A stretch of DNA of 8,478 bases, taken from positions 1 to 8,478 of the forward strand of contig JANXZD010000299.1 in assembly GCA_025355705.1 (NCBI GenBank). Reading direction: 5' to 3'. The notes under the pieces were generated by a model. It did not search any database, was not told the origin of the DNA, and saw only the letters and a program-made list of their open reading frames with translations. Positions 1-6,616 of this stretch are shown here, one piece after another; positions within the stretch are counted from its first letter, which is position 1, and each line of letters opens with the position of its first letter. The position numbers and the translations under genes are program-made. The DNA comes from Bacteroidota bacterium (GTDB lineage Bacteria > Bacteroidota > Ignavibacteria > UBA10030 > UBA8401).

Positions 1-350
1 TGAAAATTGCACAAGAAGAGGTGTTTGGTCCGGTGCTTGCAATTATGCGGACAGATACAATTGATGAGGCATTGAAAATTGAAAATGCAAATCCATATGG
101 AAATGCTGCTTCAGTTTTCACTCAAAATGGCGGGGCAGCTCGTTATGTTGTTGAACATGCCAGTGCTGGAATGGTCGGGGTAAATATTGGAGTTCCTGTT
201 CCCCGCGAACCATTCTCCTTCGGCGGATGGAACGAATCAAAATTCGGTGCGGGTGATATAACAGGGAAAAGTTCAATTGAATTTTTCACTAAACCGAAAA
301 AAACAACGACAAAATGGAGCGCTGAAGGTAAAGTGAATTGGATGTCATGA
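1..350 (+). CDS. mmsA: Methylmalonate/malonate-semialdehyde dehydrogenase (CoA-acylating), C-terminal fragment
   Basis: This is the 3' end of an aldehyde dehydrogenase superfamily gene cut by the left window edge; the first complete codon is at 3 and the TGA stop at 348-350, leaving 115 residues. The fragment opens with QEEVFGPVL, the conserved EE-x-FGP segment that follows the catalytic cysteine domain, and continues with VPVPREPFSFGGW, SKFGAGD and a KKTTTKW tail. These are typical of the MmsA/IolA branch, which oxidises methylmalonate or malonate semialdehyde to propionyl-CoA or acetyl-CoA with NAD+ and CoA. The catalytic Cys and Glu lie upstream and cannot be checked. It converges on the pyrimidine genes, and the context supports a role in the last step, using semialdehyde from the aminotransferase. 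The family call is firm; the exact substrate is inferred from the neighbours. Confidence 0.85.
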   Translation, partial: KIAQEEVFGPVLAIMRTDTIDEALKIENANPYGNAASVFTQNGGAARYVVEHASAGMVGVNIGVPVPREPFSFGGWNESKFGAGDITGKSSIEFFTKPKKTTTKWSAEGKVNWMS

Positions 351-379
351 TTGTCGTAGAATAAGGTACAATCTAGATA

Positions 380-411
380 AAAAACCTCGTCGAAGTTTAG
401 ACGAGGTTTTT
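380..411. terminator. Bidirectional rho-independent terminator
   Basis: A perfect inverted repeat pairs 380-391 with 400-411, giving a stem of about 12 bp around the core CCTCGTC/GACGAGG and an 8-nt loop at 392-399. A run of T follows the stem on the plus strand (407-411) and on the minus strand (complement of the A run at 379-384). It therefore fits as a terminator for both the plus-strand mmsA gene (stop at 350) and the minus-strand permease gene (stop at 436). Confidence 0.9.
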
Positions 412-435
412 ATTATTAATAATATGTTCTTCTTT

Positions 436-1923
436 TTATTTTTTTCTCATCAAAATCCAATACACAGTAAATGCAATTCCAAATCCAACAAACCAAGCGT
501 AATTATATAAATGCATAAAAAATAATCCGATCGAAGCAGGTTCCATCACTTTAATCGTTCCAAGAAATCCTGGTATGTTCGGCAAAACACCTGCAATAAG
601 TGCAACAATAGCCGCAATATTAAATCCATTACTATATTTATACTCACCATTCGGATTGTATAAATCAACTATTTTGAGATTTGCCTTCCTTACAATAAAA
701 TAATCACAAATTAAAATACCGCCTATTGGTCCAAGCAAAGCAGAATAACCAACAAGCCATGTAAAAATATATCCACTTGGGTCAGAGACAAGTTTCCACG
801 GCTGAATTAGAATACCAATGATTCCGGTAATCAATCCACCAAGACGAAAAGTAATCTTTGAAGGATAAAGATTTGAAAAATCATTAGCGGGGCTTACGAC
901 ATTCGCAGCAAGATTTGTAGCAAGCGTTGCAAGACACAGTGCAAACAACGAAATTGCTAGCACGATCGGATTTGTGAATTTTGTAATCAACACAACAGGA
1001 TCCCAAATTGGCAGGCCTCCAAAAATCACAATTGTTGCAGAAGTTACAGCAACTCCTATGAATGCGTATAATCCCATCGTTACTGGAAGCCCAATTGCCT
1101 GCCCTAGCATTTGATCGCGTTGTGATTTTGAGTAACGGGTAAAATCAGGAATGTTAAGAGAAAGCGTTGCCCAAAAACCTATCATCCCGGTGAGCGACGG
1201 AAAGAAGACGGCCCAGAATTGTCCTTCTTTAATTCCACCAACTGCAAATTGAGATGGCTGAGAAAGCATTGGACCGAATCCACCAGCTTCATTATAAGCC
1301 CACGCTAGCAATGCGAGACCAAGGAGTATTAGCAGTGGTGCTTTGATGTCGAGAAGGAACCGAATAGAATCAATTCCTTTATAAATAACCAACATATTGA
1401 TTCCCCAGAAAAACATAAAGCATCCGAATTGTGCAATATTAATTCCTGAAACCCATACCGGAAGCAAATCCCACGATGGAACATAGATCGTAATTATTTT
1501 GTAGATCGCCCAACCCCCTATCCACGTTTGAATTCCAAACCAACCGCATGCGACAAATGCTCGAAGCAGCGCAGGAATATTTGCACCAAGGACTCCAAAC
1601 GATGCACGGCAATAGACCGGAAATGGAATTCCATATTTTGTTCCAGCGTGCGCATTGAGGATCATCGGAACGAGAACGATCATATTTCCGAGAAACACAG
1701 TGACAACAGCTTGATACCAATTCATTCCTTCGGAGATCAATCCTGAGGCAAGCATATAGGTTGGAATACATGCAGACATTGAAATCCATAATGCGGCAAT
1801 GTTGTAGATTCCCCACTTGCGCTGTGCTTTTGTTGTCGGTGCAAGATCATCATTAAGAAGTGAACTGTTTTGGACGGGAAAAACATCAGTTTCAATAATT
1901 TCTGAAGAGAGAAATTTGAACAT
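436..1923 (-). CDS. NCS1-family nucleobase/hydantoin permease
   Basis: A 495-residue integral membrane protein with the length and hydrophobic pattern of the 12-helix NCS1 family (Mhp1, PucI, CodB relatives), which couples uptake of nucleobases, hydantoins or allantoin to Na+ or H+. The family entry motif LLNDDLAPTTKAQRKWG at about residues 22-37 precedes the first helix. Family landmarks include GWFGIQTW (W128, Q132), the LNIPDFTRY segment with W251 before it, and TNLAANVVSPANDFSN (N337). These match the substrate-contacting positions W117, Q121, W220 and N318 of Mhp1. The start chosen is the ATG at 1923; an in-frame TTG at 1968 would add 15 residues encoded by the spacer repeat. No clear Shine-Dalgarno site precedes it. 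It is last in the minus-strand gene set, 119 nt after dihydropyrimidinase, so it probably imports uracil, thymine or a ring relative; the substrate is an inference. Confidence 0.88.
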   Translation of the reverse strand: MFKFLSSEIIETDVFPVQNSSLLNDDLAPTTKAQRKWGIYNIAALWISMSACIPTYMLASGLISEGMNWYQAVVTVFLGNMIVLVPMILNAHAGTKYGIPFPVYCRASFGVLGANIPALLRAFVACGWFGIQTWIGGWAIYKIITIYVPSWDLLPVWVSGINIAQFGCFMFFWGINMLVIYKGIDSIRFLLDIKAPLLILLGLALLAWAYNEAGGFGPMLSQPSQFAVGGIKEGQFWAVFFPSLTGMIGFWATLSLNIPDFTRYSKSQRDQMLGQAIGLPVTMGLYAFIGVAVTSATIVIFGGLPIWDPVVLITKFTNPIVLAISLFALCLATLATNLAANVVSPANDFSNLYPSKITFRLGGLITGIIGILIQPWKLVSDPSGYIFTWLVGYSALLGPIGGILICDYFIVRKANLKIVDLYNPNGEYKYSNGFNIAAIVALIAGVLPNIPGFLGTIKVMEPASIGLFFMHLYNYAWFVGFGIAFTVYWILMRKK

Positions 1924-2042
1924 GGAGGTTTGTGATTTGAGTTTTGGGATTTGAGTTTCAAGTTTCAAGATTTGTGTTTAACAGCAATAAACTATATTTA
2001 CACCTCAAACCACAAACCTCAAAAACTTGAACTTTGAAACAA
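1924..2042. repeat. Low-complexity inverted repeats in the dihydropyrimidinase-permease spacer
   Basis: This spacer is filled with variants of GTTTCAAG and GGTTTGTGATTTGAG. Segment 1925-1941 is an inverted copy of 2004-2020 (16 of 17 positions), and 1955-1969 is an inverted copy of 2026-2040 (13 of 15). GTTTCAAG occurs twice in tandem at 1955-1962 and 1962-1969. The same word occurs at 7987-7994 and, inverted, at 8009-8016. The pairs could fold in RNA, but they overlap in sequence order (A-B-A'-B'), so they cannot both form as one simple hairpin. No T run follows, so it does not look like a terminator. Confidence 0.75.
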
Positions 2043-3425
2043 TTAAATTATTCCATTTACTTTATTTCGCTTTACAAACTTCCCGTATCCTTTTTGAACT
2101 TTCAATACATTATTTTCAATTGCAAGTTGTCCGCGCATTATCACCGATTTTACCTTCCCTTTCACCTTCCATCCTTCGTAAGCGGAATAATCGATATTCA
2201 TATGATGAGTTTTGGCAGAAAGTATATGTTCTTCATTCGGGTCGAAAATAATAATATCTGCATCTGATCCAACTGCTATACATCCTTTTTTGGGAAACAT
2301 GCCAAAGATTTTTGCAGCGTTGGTTGAAGTGACTTCAACATATTTGTTCTGAGAAATTTTCCCTTTATTGACCCCTTCAGAAAAAAGTAATTCCATTCGC
2401 GTTTCAATTCCGGGATGACCATTGGGGATTTTTGAGAAATCATCTTTACCCATGAGTTTTTGTTCCCATGTAAATGGACAATGATCGGTCGCAACAACTT
2501 GAACACTTCCCTGATTGATTCCACTCCACAATGCTGCCTGGTCTTTCTTTTCACGCAATGGCGGAGACATAACCCACTTTGCACCTTCAAAATTCTGTTC
2601 ATACAACGATGCATCAAGGATCAAATATTGAACACATGTTTCCGAATATACTTTTTGATTTCTTCTGGCAGCTGTGCGGATCTGATTGAGCGCACCCTCA
2701 CATGTTGTATGCACAATATATGCGGGAACTCCTGTATAATACGCCATATCAGCAAATCTTCCTGATGCTTCGGATTCTGTAATTTCAGGTTGAGAAAGAT
2801 AATGATAGATGGGGGCAAGCTTTCCTTCTGCGCGATGTTTTGCAACTAGGAAATCGATGACATCACCATTTGTTGCGTGAACGGTTACCATTCCTTCCTG
2901 TTTCTTTACTTCTTGCATCAAACCAATCATCTGACGGTCATCGATCATCAACGCGCCCTTATATGCCATAAATGTTTTGAATGAAGTGATTCCTTCATCA
3001 TTCACCATTTTGGAAATTTCAGCTTTTGTGCTGTCATTGAAATCTGTCACTGCCATGTGAAATGAATAATCACACAATGCTTTTCCGTTGGAACGACCTT
3101 GCCATGCTTCAAGCGCATTGTAGAGTGACTTGCCCTGAGTTTGCAAAACGAAATCGATGACCATTGTTGTTCCACCGAACAATGCTGCACCAGTTCCAGT
3201 TTCGTAATTATCACTGGAAAATGTTCCCATGAATGGCATGTCAAGGTGTACGTGCGGATCAATTCCACCAGGCATCACTAGTTTTCCTGTTGCATCAATT
3301 GTCTTATCGGCTTTTACAGAAAGATTCTTTCCGATCATTGAGACAGTTTCACCTTCAATAAACACATCGGCGATATAATCTTCATCAGAGGTAATAATGT
3401 GGCCGTTCTTAATTAATATTGACAT
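2043..3425 (-). CDS. hydA: Dihydropyrimidinase (D-hydantoinase family)
   Basis: A 460-residue cyclic amidohydrolase, full length for the family, that opens dihydrouracil or dihydrothymine to N-carbamoyl-beta-alanine or N-carbamoyl-beta-aminoisobutyrate in the cytoplasm. The binuclear metal site is complete: H58 and H60 in GIDPHVHLD, the lysine that is carboxylated (K150 in SFKTFMAYKG), H183 in VHATNGD, H239 in VHTTCEG, and D314 in ATDHCPF. These positions coincide almost residue for residue with those known in bacterial D-hydantoinases. The ATG at 3425 is chosen because a GGAG site lies 5 nt upstream and the protein then begins MSILIKNG, as the family does. An earlier ATG at 3461 would overlap preA. 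It lies 16 nt after preA and belongs to the same transcription unit. Activity on other hydantoins is possible; the pathway context favours dihydropyrimidines. Confidence 0.95.
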   Translation of the reverse strand: MSILIKNGHIITSDEDYIADVFIEGETVSMIGKNLSVKADKTIDATGKLVMPGGIDPHVHLDMPFMGTFSSDNYETGTGAALFGGTTMVIDFVLQTQGKSLYNALEAWQGRSNGKALCDYSFHMAVTDFNDSTKAEISKMVNDEGITSFKTFMAYKGALMIDDRQMIGLMQEVKKQEGMVTVHATNGDVIDFLVAKHRAEGKLAPIYHYLSQPEITESEASGRFADMAYYTGVPAYIVHTTCEGALNQIRTAARRNQKVYSETCVQYLILDASLYEQNFEGAKWVMSPPLREKKDQAALWSGINQGSVQVVATDHCPFTWEQKLMGKDDFSKIPNGHPGIETRMELLFSEGVNKGKISQNKYVEVTSTNAAKIFGMFPKKGCIAVGSDADIIIFDPNEEHILSAKTHHMNIDYSAYEGWKVKGKVKSVIMRGQLAIENNVLKVQKGYGKFVKRNKVNGII

Positions 3426-3430
3426 AACTA

Positions 3431-3434
3431 CTCC
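3431..3434 (-). promoter_or_regulatory. Shine-Dalgarno site of dihydropyrimidinase
   Basis: GGAG on the minus strand, 5 nt before the ATG at 3425, inside the 16-nt preA-hydA gap. It decides the start in favour of 3425 over the in-frame ATG at 3461. Confidence 0.75.
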
Positions 3435-3441
3435 GTTGGTT

Positions 3442-4752
3442 TTAATGGATCTCAATTCCATGCTTATGTTGGAACGCTCGTAAATCTTCCAGACTCATTG
3501 GCTGTGGAAGTTCTTTTGTCAATTCATTCCACGTTTTGGATTCGTTGCCGTTATCTTTATGAACCATTGTGATACAATCTTGCACAGGACAAACAATATA
3601 ACAAAGTCGGCATCCGACACAATCAGATTCGCGCACAGTAGGTTGTTTTTTGTCTTTCTTTGAAAGCAGGTCGATACATTGATGTGCCGTATCTTCGCAC
3701 GCAATATAGCAAAGGTTGCATTGAATACATTTCTTTTCATCAATTCTGGCAACATCTTTATATAACAAATTCATGTCACCAAACGTTGAAACGTTTGGTA
3801 ATGCTTTTCCGCGAACTTGATCAAGCGAAGTAAATCCTTTCTCATCCATCCAATTGGTGAGTCCTTCATTCATATCTTCTACAATGCGAAAGCCGTAATG
3901 CATCGCCGCCGTACACACCTGAACACTTGATGCACCGAGCAAAATAAATTCCAAGGCGTCGCGCCAATTTGAGATTCCGCCAATTCCTGAAATTGGAAGA
4001 TTGATCTCCGGATCTCGCGCAATTTCTGAAACCATATGAAGTGCAATTGGTTTCACAGCAGGACCGGCATAACCGCCATGACCACCTTTTCCACCGCGTG
4101 ATGGCTCAATCTCAAATGTATCGAGATTCACTCCAATGATTGTATTAATCGTATTAATGAGTGCAATTCCATGCGCTCCACCTTTTTTTGCAGCACGACC
4201 AGGAAAACGAATGTCCGTAATATTTGGTGTGAGTTTTACAAGGACAGGAATGGTTGAAACCTCAGTGACCCATTCGGTGATCATTGAACAATATTCCGGA
4301 ACTTGTCCGACTGCTGAACCCATTCCACGTTCGCTCATTCCGTGCGGGCATCCATAATTCAGTTCTATTCCATCTGCACCGGCATCAATTGTTCGCTTCA
4401 CTATGTCGTGCCATATTTGACGATCCGATTCAACCATTAACGAAGCAACAACTGCGCGGTCAGGCCACAATCGTTTTGTTTCTGCAATCTCTTTCAAATT
4501 GATCTCAATCGAACGGTCGCTGATGAGTTCTATGTTGTTCAAACCAATGATCTTTTGTCCATTATAATCAATTGCGCCATAGCGATTGACAACGTTCATC
4601 ACAGGTGCGCCAATCGTTTTCCACACTGCTCCGCCCCATCCTGCTTCAAATGCTTTACAGATTTGATAACCGGAATTTGTCGGAGGCGCACTTGCCAACC
4701 AAAATGGGTTTGGAGATTTAATGCCACCGCAATTTATTGAAAGATCGACCAT
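3442..4752 (-). CDS. preA: Dihydropyrimidine dehydrogenase subunit PreA
   Basis: A 436-residue cytoplasmic flavoprotein that, with PreT, reduces uracil or thymine to the dihydro form. Residues about 1-320 form an FMN-binding TIM barrel of the dihydroorotate dehydrogenase type. The active loop NYGCPHGMSERGMG has N132, C135 (matching general-acid Cys671 of mammalian dihydropyrimidine dehydrogenase) and H137. LINTINT supplies the Asn-Thr pair (N200, T201), and PISGIGGI is the phosphate-binding turn. The C-terminal ferredoxin domain holds two CxxCxxCxxxC clusters: C342/345/348/352 and C378/381/384/388. The ATG at 4752 is preferred because AGAGG lies 5 nt upstream and MVDLSIN begins like known PreA proteins; a TTG at 4782 would overlap preT. 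The 10-nt gap to preT indicates co-transcription. The position matching Ser670 of the mammalian enzyme is Gly134 here, as I recall for other bacterial proteins of this type. Confidence 0.95.
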   Translation of the reverse strand: MVDLSINCGGIKSPNPFWLASAPPTNSGYQICKAFEAGWGGAVWKTIGAPVMNVVNRYGAIDYNGQKIIGLNNIELISDRSIEINLKEIAETKRLWPDRAVVASLMVESDRQIWHDIVKRTIDAGADGIELNYGCPHGMSERGMGSAVGQVPEYCSMITEWVTEVSTIPVLVKLTPNITDIRFPGRAAKKGGAHGIALINTINTIIGVNLDTFEIEPSRGGKGGHGGYAGPAVKPIALHMVSEIARDPEINLPISGIGGISNWRDALEFILLGASSVQVCTAAMHYGFRIVEDMNEGLTNWMDEKGFTSLDQVRGKALPNVSTFGDMNLLYKDVARIDEKKCIQCNLCYIACEDTAHQCIDLLSKKDKKQPTVRESDCVGCRLCYIVCPVQDCITMVHKDNGNESKTWNELTKELPQPMSLEDLRAFQHKHGIEIH

Positions 4753-4757
4753 ACCAT

Positions 4758-4762
4758 CCTCT
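4758..4762 (-). promoter_or_regulatory. Shine-Dalgarno site of preA
   Basis: AGAGG on the minus strand, 5 nt before the ATG at 4752 and directly after the preT stop codon (4763-4765). It supports the 4752 start over the TTG at 4782 and suggests coupled translation of the two subunits. Confidence 0.75.
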
Positions 4763-6100
4763 TTATTTTGTATTCTTGGCAAATATCCATTGATCTATTC
4801 CGTGCGCTGCTTGTTTACCATCATAGGCTGCATTCACAACTTCTTTACCTCCGTTAATACAATCGCCGCCTGCAAAATATTTCGGATTTTTCGTTTGATA
4901 TGTTTTCTGATTGACGATAACTGTCCCATCCTTTAATTTTAGTTTTGGAATCTTTAACAGGAATGATTCATCAATATTCTGACCAACAGCTTTAATGATC
5001 ATATCAACTGGGATCTTAAATTCCGATTTTGGAATCGGTTTCAATTTCCCATTGACTATTCTCATTTTGATACATTCCAATGCTTCAACTTTGTTCTTTC
5101 CAATGATTCGTTTGGGCTGTGAATGAAAATAGAATTTGATTCCATCGCTCTTTGCGAGTTCAAATTCAAAATCGTACGCAGACATTTGTTCTCGGCCACG
5201 GCGATAGATCATATATACTTCATCTGCACCAAGCCGTTTTGCTTCGGTAGCGGCATCAATCGCGGTATTTCCGGCACCGATAACAGCAACACGTTTGCCG
5301 ACATTTACATTTTTCCATTTACGAGCAGTTACGTCTTTAACAAATTCCAAAGCATCGTAAACTCCCTTAATTCCCTTTTCAGAGATCATTAAATCTGTCG
5401 GTTTTGGAAGTCCGGTACCGATAAAAATTGCATCATGCATCTCTTCTAATTCTTCTATAGAGAGATCTTTTCCAACAAGAACATTCGATTTTATTTTCAC
5501 TCCAAGCTTTTGGATCATCTTTACTTCGTTCAAACTATCCTGTTGTTTCATTTTATACGGTGCAATTCCGTGTGTATCAAGTCCTCCCGGTTTTTTATTC
5601 GCATCATAGATCGTTACATCATAACCCATCAACGATAGTTCTGCACCGCACGCAAGTCCCGAAGGACCGGCACCAATAATTCCTACGGACTTTCCATTTT
5701 TTTGAGCTGGGGTAATCAAAGCCGGCATCCCTTTTTCAACATACCAGTCCATCACGTGGCGTTGCAGTTTTCCAATTTGAATTGGTTTTTCTCCCTTGTC
5801 ATTGTAGACACAAGCACCTTCGCAGAGGACATCAACCGGACAGGCTTTTGCACAAGTGAGTGCAATCCAATTTGAAGAAAGAATGGTCTTTGCAGATCCT
5901 TTCATATTTCCTGAAGTTATTTTTTTGATGAAAGTCGAAATATCAATATGTGTCGGGCATGCCGTCATGCAGGACGAGTCAAAACAATATAGACAACGAT
6001 TTGCTTCGGCCATTGCTGCAATAGGCGTTAGTGCAGGTTTTAGCTCGGAAAAATTCTTTTCGTACTCTTTTGCAGAAAGTTTTGGTGCAATGTTGTTCAT
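4763..6100 (-). CDS. preT: Dihydropyrimidine dehydrogenase subunit PreT (NAD(P)H oxidoreductase)
   Basis: A 445-residue GltD-like flavoprotein that takes hydride from NAD(P)H through FAD and passes electrons over iron-sulfur clusters to PreA. The N-terminal helical domain carries C36, C39, C44, C48, then C87, C93, C97 and Q113. This spacing equals that of mammalian dihydropyrimidine dehydrogenase (Cys79 to Gln156) with a constant offset of 43, including the unusual glutamine cluster ligand. The FAD Rossmann motif GAGPSG is at 143-148 and the NAD(P) motif GAGNTA at 275-280. RRGREQ follows at 300-305, and AGGD (410-413) is the second flavin contact. NADH versus NADPH use cannot be decided by eye. 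The ATG at 6100 is the only plausible start; no Shine-Dalgarno site is seen, and the leader consists of repeat sequence. It precedes preA by 10 nt. Confidence 0.95.
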   Translation of the reverse strand: MNNIAPKLSAKEYEKNFSELKPALTPIAAMAEANRCLYCFDSSCMTACPTHIDISTFIKKITSGNMKGSAKTILSSNWIALTCAKACPVDVLCEGACVYNDKGEKPIQIGKLQRHVMDWYVEKGMPALITPAQKNGKSVGIIGAGPSGLACGAELSLMGYDVTIYDANKKPGGLDTHGIAPYKMKQQDSLNEVKMIQKLGVKIKSNVLVGKDLSIEELEEMHDAIFIGTGLPKPTDLMISEKGIKGVYDALEFVKDVTARKWKNVNVGKRVAVIGAGNTAIDAATEAKRLGADEVYMIYRRGREQMSAYDFEFELAKSDGIKFYFHSQPKRIIGKNKVEALECIKMRIVNGKLKPIPKSEFKIPVDMIIKAVGQNIDESFLLKIPKLKLKDGTVIVNQKTYQTKNPKYFAGGDCINGGKEVVNAAYDGKQAAHGIDQWIFAKNTK

Positions 6101-6110
6101 AAAGGCTCAA

Positions 6111-6130
6111 GGTTTATGGTTCAGGGTTCA
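6111..6130 (+). repeat. Left inverted repeat of the four-helix bundle unit
   Basis: It begins GGTTTATGG and contains the 7-nt tandem GGTTCAG-GGTTCAA. It pairs with 6583-6602 at 18 of 20 positions. It contains the gene's stop codon and lies 10 nt upstream of the preT ATG. The 11-mer TTTATGGTTCA (6113-6123) recurs on the opposite strand at 8018-8028. Confidence 0.8.
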
Positions 6131-6547
6131 AGTATTATACTCTTCTGAAGGTTCTTTTAGAAAAGAGGGTTTTTCAAATTCCTTTTCAACAAATTGGATA
6201 TATTGAAATAATTTTGCATTCAATTCTAAATACCTTTTAATCAATTCTTCGAAGATATTTTTATCTTTTAGTGATTCGCTTTCAAAAAGAAATCGAACGT
6301 GTTCTACTGTTTCTTCACTTGAACCATATGCCCGATATAAATAATGCAGAAATTCATTTTTGTATTTTCTCAAGGCATAACCTTCAACTATATTGGAGGA
6401 AATAGATTTTGAACTTCTACGAATTTGGCTTGCTTCTTCATAAGTCTCAAACCTTGGAAGTTCCAGACTCATTTTATGAACTTTAATTGCCAACTCGTGA
6501 GAAAGGTTATAAATTTCCAGTTTTTTATAGCCAGACTCTTTATCCAT
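6128..6547 (-). CDS. Four-helix bundle protein (S23 / 23S rRNA intervening-sequence family)
   Basis: A 139-residue soluble, mostly helical, charged protein with no signal peptide or membrane segment. It shows the family layout: an opening K-K-LEIYNLSHELA helix, the signature QIRRSSKSISSNIVEG at 41-56, GSSEET at 75-80, and two further amphipathic helices. Members were first found inside intervening sequences of 23S rRNA in Leptospira and relatives, and are structurally related to the Avd accessory protein of diversity-generating retroelements; the cellular role of the stand-alone form is not established. No rRNA or reverse transcriptase is nearby. The ATG at 6547 has no Shine-Dalgarno site and an AT-rich leader. 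The last 15 or so residues extend beyond the conserved bundle, and the stop lies inside a flanking inverted repeat. It interrupts the operon with no evident link to pyrimidine degradation. Confidence 0.85.
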   Translation of the reverse strand: MDKESGYKKLEIYNLSHELAIKVHKMSLELPRFETYEEASQIRRSSKSISSNIVEGYALRKYKNEFLHYLYRAYGSSEETVEHVRFLFESESLKDKNIFEELIKRYLELNAKLFQYIQFVEKEFEKPSFLKEPSEEYNT

Positions 6548-6582
6548 ATTAAAAATATTTTTAATTAATAGAGCTATAGACC

Positions 6583-6602
6583 TGAACCCTGAATCTTAAA
6601 CC
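6583..6602 (-). repeat. Right inverted repeat of the four-helix bundle unit
   Basis: Inverted partner of 6111-6130, with 18 of 20 positions matching. It lies between the start of the four-helix bundle gene (6547) and the stop of the aminotransferase gene (6617). An AT-rich tract at 6548-6570 separates it from the gene start and could hold a promoter, though no clear consensus is visible. Confidence 0.8.
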
Positions 6603-6616
6603 AACAACCTCTTGGA

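Larger units (their letters stand above)
6111..6602. mobile_element. Candidate inverted-repeat element carrying a four-helix bundle gene
   Basis: A 492-bp unit bounded by 6111-6130 and 6583-6602, which are inverted copies of each other at 18 of 20 positions; the inner 11 bases (TTCAGGGTTCA) match perfectly. It holds one gene unrelated to pyrimidine metabolism and sits between the aminotransferase and preT genes. The stop codon of the gene (6128-6130) lies inside the left repeat. I see no transposase and no clear target-site duplication. Mobility is an inference from layout; it may instead be an RNA-level element or a repeat-flanked resident gene. Confidence 0.4.

Noticed and set aside
1924..1968. 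TTG start at 1968 adding 15 residues to the permease
   Set aside because: The added residues are encoded by the low-complexity spacer repeat, no Shine-Dalgarno site precedes the TTG, and the ATG at 1923 lies right at the repeat border with the NCS1 entry motif intact.
3426..3461. Earlier in-frame ATG at 3461 for dihydropyrimidinase
   Set aside because: It would overlap the preA end by 20 nt and add 12 residues without family similarity; the ATG at 3425 has a GGAG site 5 nt upstream.
4753..4782. TTG start at 4782 for preA
   Set aside because: It lies inside preT, lacks a ribosome binding site, and the ATG at 4752 has AGAGG at the right distance.
5856..6206. Plus-strand open frame across the preT start and the end of the four-helix bundle gene
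   Set aside because: It runs antisense to two well-supported genes and its translation resembles no protein family I recognise.
6128..6547. Avd gene of a diversity-generating retroelement
   Set aside because: The fold family is related, but the window has no reverse transcriptase and no template/variable repeat pair.
6111..6602. 23S rRNA intervening sequence in its native place
   Set aside because: The flanks are protein-coding genes for an aminotransferase and PreT, with no rRNA sequence on either side.
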